Assembly (NCBI GenBank): GCA_947626785.1
Contig: CANQTO010000010.1
Span: 1 to 64,000, forward strand
Source: an uncultured Oscillospiraceae bacterium
GTDB taxonomy: Bacteria; Bacillota; Clostridia; Oscillospirales; Oscillospiraceae
Direction: 5' to 3'
Length of the DNA: 64,000 nt
Both the position numbers and the translations under genes were made by a program. Shown here one piece after another: positions 47,802 through 58,135 of the stretch (its first letter is position 1; the number at the start of each line of letters is the position of its first letter). The notes beneath the pieces are model-generated. The model was not told where the DNA came from, ran no database searches, and was given only the letters and a program-made list of their open reading frames with translations.

Positions 47802-50800
47802 CTAATTCGGCCCGGCGTCCGGATTTTCGCCAACTTTTTCCCCGTCTATGCGGACCTCGCCCTTTTCCACTATGATCTCGTGGCTCTGTCCGGCGCTGTC
47901 GGTCCATTTGACCCGGCAGCGGGGGAGGGCGGCGGGGAGCCGGGGCTCCACCGTCAGCCGCCCCTCCCGGAGCCGCAGGCCCAGCATCTCCTGGACCACC
48001 GCCCGGAAAGTCCAGCCGGAGGAGCCGGTGTACCAGGTCCAGCCCGCCTCTCCCTCGTGGCCGGGGGCGGTGTACACGTCGGCGGCCAGCACGAAGGGCT
48101 CTGCTTCATAACGGCGGGGGTCGTGGTTCTCCGGCAGCAGCAGGCGCAGCAGGGCCCAGGCCTCGTCGGGCCTGTTCTGCCGCAGCAGGGCGATGGCCAG
48201 CCAGATGGCTCCGTGGGTGTACTGGCCGCCGTTTTCCCGAAAGCCCTCCCCGTAGCTGGAGATATAGCCGGGGCTGGGCTCCTCCGGGCCGAAGGGCGGG
48301 TCGAAGAGCCGGACCAGGCCGGCTTTCTCGTCCAGCAGCCGCCGCAGGGCCTCATCCAGGGCCGTCTTGACCCGTTCAGGCGAGGCGAAGGGGTTCAGCG
48401 CCGCCCAGCTCTGGGGTAGGGAGTCGATGCGCCCGTCGCCGCCCAGGGGGCTGCCGTCGGGCCAGTAGCCCCGGCGGTACCAGCGGCCGTTCCAGGCCTC
48501 ATCTGCTGCCCGGCCCACCGCGCGGGCATAGTCCCCGTAGCGGCCGGCGTTAGGTTTACATAACTTTTCTAGGAGCGCGGAGAAGCGCAGGGCGCAGGAG
48601 GAGAAGAACCAGCCCAGCCACACGCTCTCGCCCCCGGCCCGGTCCATGCCGTCGTTCCAGTCCCCGCTGCCCATGAGGGGCAGGCCGTGGGGGCCGAAGC
48701 CCCGGGAGATGCAGCAGTCCAGAGCTGCCCGGGCGTGAAACAGCACGGAGGCGGAGGCCTGGGAGGGCTCGGGGATCTCATAGCGGTCCCGCTCGTCCTC
48801 CGCAAGGGGCGGGGAGCTGATATAGCGCACCTCCTGGCTGCACAGGCTCAGGTCCCCGGTGGCCTCGCAGTACTCGCACAGGGCCCAGGGCAGCCAGAGC
48901 AGATCGTCCGAACAGCGGCTGCGGATGCCCCGGTCCCCCTCCGGGTGAGGGTGCCACCAGTGCATCACGTCCCCCTCCACGTACTGGTGGGCGCAGCAGG
49001 CCAGGATCTGCTGCCGGGCGTAGTCCGGCGTCAGCAGCAGCAGGTTCACCGCGTCCTGGAGCTGGTCCCGAAAGCCGTAGGCCCCGCCGCTCTGATAGAG
49101 GCTGCCCCGGGCCTCCAGCCGGCAGGCCACTGTCTGGTAGGCGGCCCAATAGTTCATATAGTGATCCAGGGGGCTGTCCCCGGTGCTTGCCTCCAGCCGG
49201 GACAGGAAGCGGAGGGTCCTCCGGCCGGTCTCCTCCAGAGCGGCCTGGGCGGCAAACGGTTGACATAACGCAAGAAGCTCCTCCTCCGTGCAGCAGCCGC
49301 AGGCCAGCACCTGGCTCTCCCCGGCCACCAGGCCCATGAGCATAGCGGCAGGGCGGAAGTCCGTGCGGCAGGAGCAGGGGCCGCCGCTGCCGGCCAGAAA
49401 GACCGTGCCCGGCAGGGGAGAGGCCGGGTTTTCTGCCCGGAAAAGGCCGCCGTCAAAGCGGCAGAGCAGGGAGGAGGCGTCCTGGCCGTCCAGCCGGGGC
49501 TCCAGGGCCCAGCTCAGGCGCAGGCCCGCCGCCCCCCGGATGAGCAGCACCCGGGCGTCGATGCCCCGGGGGATGAAGGCGGTGGTCTCCACCCGGCGGC
49601 CGGCCAGCTCCTTCTCCCAGCGGGCCCAGCCGGGGCCGTAGCGCACCCGGCAGGGCAGACCGTCGTCGGCGGCGAAGAGGCTGACGGCCTGGCCGCCCGT
49701 GTCGGCCCAGAGGGCCTCCGCCCCCTGGACGGAATAGGGGTCCGAGGGCCGGGTGATGGGCAGCTCCCGGGCGTTGGTGTACCACAGGGCCGCCGGGCCC
49801 AGCTCGGTGACCACGGCGCTGAGGCGGCCGTTGGTCAGCAGCTGCTGCCAGGCCCGGGGCGGCAGAAAGTGGTTTACATAAAACTCAAAAGCCTCGCCGT
49901 TCCAGGCATAGAGGGGCAGGGGGCCCTCCCGGCGCTCCCGGCTGAGGACGGGGAAGGGCAGGGGCTTTTTCTCCTCCCGCTCCCGGCCCACGGCCAGGGC
50001 GGCCCGGCTCTCCACGGTCTGCCGGGCGGACAGGGGGACCAGGTGCACCCCGCCCCGGCTGCCCAGCAGGGGCTCCAGGCCCAGCCGGGCCAGAGCCTCG
50101 GCGATCTGCCGGGCGACGGGACTGCGGTACTCCCCCTGCTCGTCGCTGAAATAGACCAGTTCCGCCTCCGCCCCGCAGCTTTTCAGCAGGCAGAAGCGGC
50201 GCAGCAGGGGCAGGGCCTCCTGGGCCCGGCCCTCGCAGCAGAGGAGGGGGAAGTCCCCGGAGATCCCGTAGGGCCACAGGTCCTGCCGGGGCGGGGCGGC
50301 GCTGAGGGGCGCGTACAGGGCCGGCAGCAGCTCCATAGCGGCGCCGGTCTCGGCGGCGCTCATGCCCAGATGGGCCGCCGCGGCCCCCACCATGCGCCCT
50401 GCCTCCGCTCCCTCTAAGATGCGCGCGGCCCCTTCCAGGGCCTCGGCCCGGCTCCGGCCCAGGCAGAGGGCGAAGCGGATACGGCGCTCCTCTCCGGCGG
50501 AAAGCTCCAGGCGCAGCTCCGCGGAGGTCCGGGGATGGCTGAGCCAGCCGCTCTCCTGGCCCTCCTGGCCGGAGAAGACAGCGGGGCCGTCACAGGCCAG
50601 GCAGAGCCAGAGCTCCCCCCAGTCCCCCCGGGCCGCGCGGCGCAGGAGCAGCCGCCCCCTGTCTGCCTGAGCCTGGATGCCCAGCTCCCAGAAGGCCGGG
50701 TGACTGCGCACGTCGGCCAGGGGGGCCAGGATGGGCCGGAAGGACAGGCGCAGCAGGCCGGAGAAGTCCTCCCCAGCGCTGAGCTCCAGCTCCCGGCACT

Positions 50801-53800
50801 CGCCCATCTCCCCGGCGGCGGTCCAGGCGGAGACCGTGCAGCGCAGAAAGGCGGCGGAGACGGTCCAGCGGCAGCTCTCTTCTCCCAGCTCCCAGAGCTC
50901 CGGGCACCGGGAGGGGAGGAGGGGCAGGTGTTCGCCGCCCCGGCTCAGCTCCAGCCGGAGGCTGCTGTTCGAAAGGTCCTGCGGGTCGCCGTAGACGGCG
51001 ATAGGCCCGAAGGCGGCGGCGACAGCGCCCCGGTCGCTGAGTAACAGGTTATATGCGCCGTTGGAGAGGAGACAGAGCCGGCCCTTGGCGTCCTCCCCGT
51101 CCCCCCGGAGCTGCCAGAGCCGCCCCGGGCCCCGCTCCGGCTTCTCGCCGGGCTCGGCCAGCTCCCGCCGGAGGACCTGGGCGTCCAGGGGCAGCTGCTC
51201 CTGCAAAAGCAGGCTGTAGGCCCCCATGGCCGGGTCCGACATGAAGCGGCGGCGGATGCTGCCGGAGCAGAGGGCGTTGGCCGCGGCCAGTACGCTCATG
51301 CCCACGTGGTGGGCCATGACGCAGCAGACCTTCTCCCCCTGCTCCCCCCGGCAGCGGGCGGGCGTGAAGTCCAGGGCCTCGATAAAGCCGAAGCGGCCCA
51401 GGGCCCCGAAGCGCTCCAGCCGGCGCAGATTCTTCACCGCCCCCTGGGGGTCGATGGCCAGGGCCAGAAAGCTGCTGTAGGGGGAGACCACCAAGTCCGC
51501 GTCCTGCCCCCGCTTCAGGGCCAGAGCGGCGCAGCCGTTGGCCTTGTAGCGGTAGCTGAGGGCCGGGTCCAGGGAGTAGAAAGCGCTCTCGGAGACGCCC
51601 CAGGGCAGGCCGGGGGGCACCCGGCGCTTTTGCGCGTAGAGGCAGAAGCGGCCGCTCTCGTAGTACAGGCTGCCCCGGTACACCGGCAGGAAGAGGGCCG
51701 GCATCAGGTATTCAAACATGGTGCCCGTCCAGCTGGCAAGGCCCCGGTAGCCGTCCTTTTGCAGCTGGGCCCGGCTCAGCCGCCGCCAGTGCTTCAGGGG
51801 CACGTCCCCCCGGGCCACGGCCAGGTAGCTGGTGAGCATGGCTTCGCTTGCCATCAGGTCATACCAGCCCCCGGCCCCCCGCTCCTTCCCGCTGTCGTAG
51901 CAGATATAGAAGAGGTTCCGCTCAAAGTCGTACAGGGGCGCAAAGCTCATGGGCGCCAGCAGGGCCTCCACCCTTTCGGCCAGCTCCCCGTCCAGCTCCA
52001 GGAGGGCCTGGCGCAGGGTGATGAGGGCGGCGCAGAGGTTGCCGCTGTCCACGGTGGAGATGAAGGCCGGCTCCAGAGGGGCGAGGGTCTTCGTGTCGTA
52101 CCAGTTATAGAAGTGCCCCAGGTGCCGGGGCAGCTGCTCCAGGGTCCCCACCGTGCGCCGGATGCGCTCCAGCGCCTCCCCGGCGGAGACAAAGCCCATG
52201 TCCAGGGCGGCCAGGGCTGAGACCAGGGCCAGGCCGATATTGGTGGGGGAGGTCCGGCAGGCCAGACCCACCGGGGGCTGCTCCTGAAAGTTGTCCGGCG
52301 GGAGGAAGTGGTTCTCCTCATTGGCAAACTCCGCCAGATACCGGTAATTGGCCTGGGCGGCCCGGAGCAGATAGTCCCGGTCGGAGGCCGGGAGGGGCTG
52401 CTCCCTGTAGGCGGGCAGGGCCAGGGCGTAGGCGGCCAGGGGCGAGAGCAGCCACAGCAGCCCGGCGGAGCGGCCCAGAATCAGAGGCGAGAGGGCCAGC
52501 AGGGCCGCCCCCAAGAGAGCGGCGGGCCACATGGCCTTCAGGTGGGCGGTCAGCGAAGCGGTGCCGCCCTCGCTCTGGGCGGCGGTCTGCCACTGGAGGA
52601 GCTTTTTATGGCTCACCAGGCTCCGCCAGAGGGCGGCGCAGATAGCGGACAGGCAGACCCAGGCCTCATAGGGCAGCAGCCAGAGCCGGATAAAGGTCTG
52701 GACGATGGCCCCGCCCACGCCGGTCAGTAGCCGGGTATAGCGCCGCAGGCGTTGCCCCTGCCGCCGGGCAAAGCCCCCCTCCGCAAGCGAGACGAAGAGC
52801 CGGCTCAGCAGGGACAGCAGAGCCGCCCAGGCGGCCACCGCCGGGCCCGGCCCCGGCAGCAGGAAGCCGGAGAGGATGGCCAGCAGCGTCAGAGGCGGCA
52901 GCAGGCTCCGGCGCAGATTGTCGAAGAGCCGCCAGCGGTCCATGCCGGCAAAGTCCCGGCAGAGGACCCAGGGCAGGTTCTGCCAGTCCCCCCGCACCCA
53001 GCGGTGCAGGCGCTTGTAGTAGGCCAGGGGCCGGGAGGGGAAGGCGTCGGAGAACTCCGTGTCCCCCAGATAGGCCCCCCGCAGACAGGCCCCCTCCAGG
53101 GCGTCATGGGAGAGAATGCGGCCCTGGGGGAAGCGGCCCTCTGTGCAGTCGAGGAAGGCGCGGGCGTCCAGGATGCCCTTGCCGGCAAAGCCGCCGTTGC
53201 CGAAGGCGTCCATATACAGCTCCCCGCAGAGACTGCCGTAGGGGTCGCTGCCCCCGGCCCCGGCGAAAATGAGGGCAAAGTCGGTGGCGTTGGCGCTGGC
53301 AAGCTCGGTTGCGATGCGGGGGTGGATCAGGGCGTGGCCCCGGGTCACCACCCGGCGCTTCGGGTCTATGACCGGGCGGCAGAGGGGGTGGAGCATGGCC
53401 CCGATCAGTTCCCCCGCCGCGCCGGGATAGACGCGGGTGTCCCCATCCAGGGTGAGGATGTAGCGCGTGCCCCGCAGGGCGTCCCGCTCCCCGGTGACGG
53501 ACAGTGCGGAGGGCTCGTCGCAGAGCAGGCGGGCCAGCTCCGTGATGGCCCCGCGCTTGCGCTCGGGCCCCGCCCAGCGCTCCCCGTTGAAGCGGCGGGG
53601 CCGCTCGAAGAGATAGAAGCCGCCGCCGTATTTCCGGTTCAGGGCCTTGACCTCCGCCCGGGCGGCCCGCAGGACCTCCACGTCCCCCTCGGCGGTCTCC
53701 GCGTCCGCCTCCGGCAGATCGGCCAGCAGGCCGAAGGAGAGGGCGGGGCCCTCGTCCCGGCAGACCTGCCTCAGCTCCTCCAGGCGGCGGCCCAGGGCCC

Positions 53801-54872
53801 GGGCGCTGTCCGGATCGGTCAGCAGGGCGGAGACGACGCAGAGGGTCCGCCCCTCGGGGGGCACGCCCTTCTCCGTGTCCATCCGGGGCAGCCGCCGGGG
53901 CGGCACCAGACGCAGGAGGATGAAGTCCAAAAGGCTCTTGGTCAGCTCCGACACAGGCAGCAGCAACAGCAGCGCCGCCGCCGCGCTGTGCAGGGCGAAG
54001 CCAGGCAGCAGGGACAGAAAGAGGGTCAGGAGGAGGTTTGCGGCGATGTAGAGCTTTCCCCGGAGGGGGGAGGGCTCCCGGAACAGGTAAAAACCCAGAT
54101 GCCTGCCTTCGGCCTTAGCCTTCTTGACCAGCTGGCTGGCAAAGACATGCTCCTCCAGGCCCTGCCGCCGGGCCAGCTTCTCCACCCGGCGCTGATAATC
54201 CCGCCGGGTGGCGCTGTCCATCCTGGGGTAGTCCCCGGTGGGGTCGGCGGCCAGGATGGCCCCGGTCACGTCGGCGGCGTTCAGCAGCTTCTCCGTATCC
54301 AGCACGGAGAAGAGCCGCAGGGTGCCGAAGAGGGCCTCAAAGGCCCGGGCGCAGGGCTTCGAGTCCTCCGCGTAGGCCAGGTCCCGGCAGACCCGGGCGA
54401 TGGCCTCGATGGCCGCCGCCCGGAGCGCGGCGGGGAACAGGTCCAGCTCCGCCCGGCGCAGGACCGTCACGGACTGGAAGCCGTCCAGAAACAGCCGGCA
54501 GCGCTCCTCAGTGGCCCGGCCGTGCCCGGCCTCCAGCAGGCGGCGGGCAAGGCATAGGATCAGCGGCCCCTCCGGGCAGCGGCGCAGGCGGTGGACGGCC
54601 CGGAAGGCCGCCGCGGCCGCCGCGTACTCCCGCTGCACCATGTACCAGTTGTCCAGCAGCCACTCGCAGGCGGGGGGCGGGGAGGACAGCTCCGCGCAGC
54701 GCCTCTGAACGGCCCCGTGGACCCGGCGCAGCTCCTCCATGGGCCCCCTGAGCTGCCCGGCGGCGCTCCGCCCGGAGCAGAGCCCGGAGGGCCGCAGGCC
54801 CTCGGCGGCCCGGGCGGCAAATTCGTAAAGCCGGCCGTCCTCTGTGTACGGACCGGAGTAATAGCGTTCCAT
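47802..54872 (-). CDS. NdvB-type cyclic beta-1,2-glucan synthase-like protein (GT84-GH94)
   Basis: 2356 residues from ATG 54872 (GGAGG upstream). About residues 290-350 and 680-870 contain membrane helices. Between them is a GT84-like transferase (YILTLDGDTRVYPG near 470, HRWVRGDWQNLPWV near 622). A glycoamylase-like domain follows (NIGLALVSALAALDMGF near 877, GHFYNWYDTKTL). The C-terminal half has two GH94 beta-sandwich parts and the (alpha/alpha)6 phosphorylase core: MHWWHPHPEGDRGIRSRCSDD near 1970 and GSGDWNDGMD near 2070 with the catalytic Asp. This matches enzymes that make and size beta-1,2-glucans; in this phylum the product is uncertain. Monocistronic. Confidence 0.9.
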   Translation of the reverse strand: MERYYSGPYTEDGRLYEFAARAAEGLRPSGLCSGRSAAGQLRGPMEELRRVHGAVQRRCAELSSPPPACEWLLDNWYMVQREYAAAAAAFRAVHRLRRCPEGPLILCLARRLLEAGHGRATEERCRLFLDGFQSVTVLRRAELDLFPAALRAAAIEAIARVCRDLAYAEDSKPCARAFEALFGTLRLFSVLDTEKLLNAADVTGAILAADPTGDYPRMDSATRRDYQRRVEKLARRQGLEEHVFASQLVKKAKAEGRHLGFYLFREPSPLRGKLYIAANLLLTLFLSLLPGFALHSAAAALLLLLPVSELTKSLLDFILLRLVPPRRLPRMDTEKGVPPEGRTLCVVSALLTDPDSARALGRRLEELRQVCRDEGPALSFGLLADLPEADAETAEGDVEVLRAARAEVKALNRKYGGGFYLFERPRRFNGERWAGPERKRGAITELARLLCDEPSALSVTGERDALRGTRYILTLDGDTRVYPGAAGELIGAMLHPLCRPVIDPKRRVVTRGHALIHPRIATELASANATDFALIFAGAGGSDPYGSLCGELYMDAFGNGGFAGKGILDARAFLDCTEGRFPQGRILSHDALEGACLRGAYLGDTEFSDAFPSRPLAYYKRLHRWVRGDWQNLPWVLCRDFAGMDRWRLFDNLRRSLLPPLTLLAILSGFLLPGPGPAVAAWAALLSLLSRLFVSLAEGGFARRQGQRLRRYTRLLTGVGGAIVQTFIRLWLLPYEAWVCLSAICAALWRSLVSHKKLLQWQTAAQSEGGTASLTAHLKAMWPAALLGAALLALSPLILGRSAGLLWLLSPLAAYALALPAYREQPLPASDRDYLLRAAQANYRYLAEFANEENHFLPPDNFQEQPPVGLACRTSPTNIGLALVSALAALDMGFVSAGEALERIRRTVGTLEQLPRHLGHFYNWYDTKTLAPLEPAFISTVDSGNLCAALITLRQALLELDGELAERVEALLAPMSFAPLYDFERNLFYICYDSGKERGAGGWYDLMASEAMLTSYLAVARGDVPLKHWRRLSRAQLQKDGYRGLASWTGTMFEYLMPALFLPVYRGSLYYESGRFCLYAQKRRVPPGLPWGVSESAFYSLDPALSYRYKANGCAALALKRGQDADLVVSPYSSFLALAIDPQGAVKNLRRLERFGALGRFGFIEALDFTPARCRGEQGEKVCCVMAHHVGMSVLAAANALCSGSIRRRFMSDPAMGAYSLLLQEQLPLDAQVLRRELAEPGEKPERGPGRLWQLRGDGEDAKGRLCLLSNGAYNLLLSDRGAVAAAFGPIAVYGDPQDLSNSSLRLELSRGGEHLPLLPSRCPELWELGEESCRWTVSAAFLRCTVSAWTAAGEMGECRELELSAGEDFSGLLRLSFRPILAPLADVRSHPAFWELGIQAQADRGRLLLRRAARGDWGELWLCLACDGPAVFSGQEGQESGWLSHPRTSAELRLELSAGEERRIRFALCLGRSRAEALEGAARILEGAEAGRMVGAAAAHLGMSAAETGAAMELLPALYAPLSAAPPRQDLWPYGISGDFPLLCCEGRAQEALPLLRRFCLLKSCGAEAELVYFSDEQGEYRSPVARQIAEALARLGLEPLLGSRGGVHLVPLSARQTVESRAALAVGREREEKKPLPFPVLSRERREGPLPLYAWNGEAFEFYVNHFLPPRAWQQLLTNGRLSAVVTELGPAALWYTNARELPITRPSDPYSVQGAEALWADTGGQAVSLFAADDGLPCRVRYGPGWARWEKELAGRRVETTAFIPRGIDARVLLIRGAAGLRLSWALEPRLDGQDASSLLCRFDGGLFRAENPASPLPGTVFLAGSGGPCSCRTDFRPAAMLMGLVAGESQVLACGCCTEEELLALCQPFAAQAALEETGRRTLRFLSRLEASTGDSPLDHYMNYWAAYQTVACRLEARGSLYQSGGAYGFRDQLQDAVNLLLLTPDYARQQILACCAHQYVEGDVMHWWHPHPEGDRGIRSRCSDDLLWLPWALCEYCEATGDLSLCSQEVRYISSPPLAEDERDRYEIPEPSQASASVLFHARAALDCCISRGFGPHGLPLMGSGDWNDGMDRAGGESVWLGWFFSSCALRFSALLEKLCKPNAGRYGDYARAVGRAADEAWNGRWYRRGYWPDGSPLGGDGRIDSLPQSWAALNPFASPERVKTALDEALRRLLDEKAGLVRLFDPPFGPEEPSPGYISSYGEGFRENGGQYTHGAIWLAIALLRQNRPDEAWALLRLLLPENHDPRRYEAEPFVLAADVYTAPGHEGEAGWTWYTGSSGWTFRAVVQEMLGLRLREGRLTVEPRLPAALPRCRVKWTDSAGQSHEIIVEKGEVRIDGEKVGENPDAGPN

Positions 54873-54991
54873 GGCTTCCTCCTGCAAACGGCCCCGTCTC
54901 CGCCAGGGCCAAAATATGGTACAGTACATTTTCCCCAGGGAACAAAAAACTATGCAGATTTTTCCGGGAATGACGTGTCAAGAAAAAAACC

Positions 54992-55020
54992 TTGACATGG
55001 GAAAGGAAAGCGTGTATAAT
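54992..55020 (+). promoter_or_regulatory. Consensus promoter of the ylxM-ffh-rpsP-khpA unit
   Basis: TTGACA, 17-bp spacer, TATAAT: perfect consensus. Confidence 0.93.
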
Positions 55021-55044
55021 GCTCCAAGTGTTAAGGAGAAACGC

Positions 55045-55416
55045 TTGACAGGGGGCTTGCAGATGGAGGACGGCAGACTGATGCGGAGCATGCTGCTGGA
55101 TTTCTACGGCGAGCTTCTGACCCAGCGGCAGCGGCAGTGCTTCGACCTGCATTACAACGAGGACCTGAGCCTCTCCGAGATCGCCGAGCAGTGCGGCGTC
55201 TCCCGCCAGGGTGTGTGGGACAATATCCGCCGGGCGGAGGCCGCCATGCAGGCCGTGGAGGAGAAGACCGGGTTGGTGGCCCGCTTTCTGGAGCAGCAGA
55301 GGCTCCTGTCCCGACTCCGGGACCAGGCGCTCCGGCTCCGGGACCAGACCCAGGGCCCGGCCAGGGCGACGGCGGAGGAGCTGTTGCGGGGGATCGACGC
55401 TTTGATAGGCGGATGA
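55045..55416 (+). CDS. ylxM: YlxM family signal-recognition regulator
   Basis: 123 residues if it starts at TTG 55045, where AAGGAG sits six bases upstream; ATG 55063 (117 residues) is the alternative with a poorer site. Sigma-70 region 4-like helix-turn-helix: LTQRQRQCFDLHYNEDLSLSEIAEQCGVSRQGVWDNIRRAE. YlxM is nearly always paired with ffh, as here (10-bp gap). Confidence 0.93.
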   Translation: MTGGLQMEDGRLMRSMLLDFYGELLTQRQRQCFDLHYNEDLSLSEIAEQCGVSRQGVWDNIRRAEAAMQAVEEKTGLVARFLEQQRLLSRLRDQALRLRDQTQGPARATAEELLRGIDALIGG

Positions 55417-55426
55417 GGGAAAAGCC

Positions 55427-56803
<1,377 letters not shown>

Positions 56804-56863
56804 TAGTTTACAGCACCTTGCGTGTTTGTAATAGAGAACCTGTCATATGGAGGTGAAAGACAC

Positions 56864-57100
56864 ATGGTAAAGATCAGACTGCGCAGAATGGGCGCCAAGA
56901 AGGCCCCTTACTACCGCATCGTCGTCGCTGATTCCCGCAGCCCCAGGGACGGCCGCTTCATCGAGGAGATCGGCCTGTACGACCCCAAGGCTGAGGGCGC
57001 TAAGCTGAAAGTGGACATGGAGCGCGTCCAGTACTGGATCTCCAACGGCGCCCAGCCCACCGATACCGTCCGCGGCCTGCTGAAAAAGGTCGAGGCCTGA
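56864..57100 (+). CDS. rpsP: 30S ribosomal protein bS16
   Basis: 78 residues from ATG 56864 (GGAGG upstream). [29 protein letters not shown] is the S16 start, recognised from RLRRMGAKK and YRIVVADSR. It follows ffh and precedes khpA, the usual Firmicutes order. Confidence 0.98.
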   Translation: MVKIRLRRMGAKKAPYYRIVVADSRSPRDGRFIEEIGLYDPKAEGAKLKVDMERVQYWISNGAQPTDTVRGLLKKVEA

Positions 57101-57118
57101 GAAGGAGTTTAACCCGGC

Positions 57119-57349
57119 ATGAAAGAACTTTTGACCTACATCGTACAGAGCCTGGTGGATCATCCCGACCAGGTCTCTGTGACCGAGCGCAAAGCCGACG
57201 GCGAGACCGTGTTTGAGGTGCGGGTGGCCGACGGCGATATGGGCAAGGTCATCGGCCGGCAGGGCCGGATCGTCAAGCAGATCCGGATCCTGATGCGGGC
57301 CGTCGCCCAGCGGAAGGGCAAAAAGATATCCGTCGAGATCCTCGACTGA
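57119..57349 (+). CDS. khpA: KH-domain RNA-binding protein KhpA (YlqC)
   Basis: 76 residues. Single KH domain with the GxxG loop VIGRQGRIVKQIR near residue 42. KhpA works with KhpB as a global RNA chaperone in Gram-positive bacteria. AGGAG lies ten bases upstream. The hairpin element that follows separates it from rimM. Confidence 0.96.
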   Translation: MKELLTYIVQSLVDHPDQVSVTERKADGETVFEVRVADGDMGKVIGRQGRIVKQIRILMRAVAQRKGKKISVEILD

Positions 57350-57355
57350 TACGAT

Positions 57356-57389
57356 CAAATAGCCGAGACAACTTTGTCTCGGCCATTTG
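57356..57389 (+). terminator. Terminator-like hairpin, left copy flanking element 4
   Basis: CAAAT, then GCCGAGACA/TGTCTCGGC, then ATTTG: a long stem seven bases behind khpA, without a T-run. Confidence 0.65.
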
Positions 57390-57597
57390 CTCAACTGTCA
57401 AAAAAGGGCCGCCAGGCCCTTTTTTGACAAGGGGGATGCAGCCCGCGGCAGCGCACGACGGCCCCCGTTTTTACGGGGGCCGCGCACGTTTGCGGGCTGA
57501 GAAGAGTTTTTTCCGAGGCACATGTCCTCGGAAAAAACGATTTGAATGATTTCGCGCCTGCGGGCGCGAAACTCTGCGAGGCTTTATGAAAAGCTGG
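57390..57597. mobile_element. Hairpin-rich repeat element, copy 4
   Basis: A 208-bp non-coding insert between khpA and rimM. Left end CTCAACTGTCAAAAAAG is a relative of the CAGACTGTAGACAAAG end of the other copies. Hairpins: TGTCAAAAAAGGGCC and its complement (57396-57429), CAGCCCGC/GCGGGCTG, GGCCCCCGT/ACGGGGGCC, TTTTTTCCGAGG/CCTCGGAAAAAA (about 57509-57539), TTTCGCGCC/GGGCGCGAAA. Its centre is different from copies 1 and 3. Confidence 0.65.
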
Positions 57598-57629
57598 CAA
57601 ATAGTCAGGGCAGGTGTCTCGCCTATTTG
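57598..57629 (+). repeat. Diverged right copy of the hairpin flanking element 4
   Basis: CAAATAG and CTATTTG ends with GTCTCG inside, a degenerate version of 57356-57389; 17 bases before the rimM start. Confidence 0.5.
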
Positions 57630-57646
57630 TTCTATGTGAGGAAAAC

Positions 57647-58135
57647 ATGAGCAAACAGCCGTTTATCGAAGCCGGACGGGTGGTGAATACCCACGGCGTC
57701 CGGGGAGAAGTGAAGGTGGAGGTCTGGCTGGACAGCCCCGCCTTTATGCGCCGCTTCAAGACCTGGAACTTGGACGGGCGGAGCTATAAGGTCCTGTCGG
57801 CCCGGCCCCAGAAGGACTTCCTGCTGGCTAAGCTGGAGGGCGTGGAGGACGTGAACGCCGCCATGGCCCTCAAGGGCCGCACGGTCCGGGTGGACCGGGC
57901 GGAGGCCAAGCTGCCCGAGGGCAGCTTCTTCCTCCAGGACATCCTGGGCGCCCGGGTGCAGACCGAGACCGGGGAGCCGGTGGGGATCCTGGAGGACATC
58001 CTGGAGACCCCCGCCAACCGGGTCTACGTGGTGAAGGGGGAGACGGAGCACCTGATCCCCGCCGTGCCGGAGTTCATCCTGTCCACCGACCCGGAGGCCG
58101 GGCTCATCACCGTGCGTCTGATCGGGGGCATGTGA
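57647..58135 (+). CDS. rimM: Ribosome maturation factor RimM
   Basis: 162 residues from ATG 57647 (GTGAGGAAAAC upstream). EAGRVVNTHGVRGEVKVEVW and the PRC-barrel half (GSFFLQDILGARVQTETGEPVG, seen from FFLQDILG) are typical. RimM helps 30S assembly. Its stop overlaps the trmD start (TGATG). Confidence 0.96.
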   Translation: MSKQPFIEAGRVVNTHGVRGEVKVEVWLDSPAFMRRFKTWNLDGRSYKVLSARPQKDFLLAKLEGVEDVNAAMALKGRTVRVDRAEAKLPEGSFFLQDILGARVQTETGEPVGILEDILETPANRVYVVKGETEHLIPAVPEFILSTDPEAGLITVRLIGGM

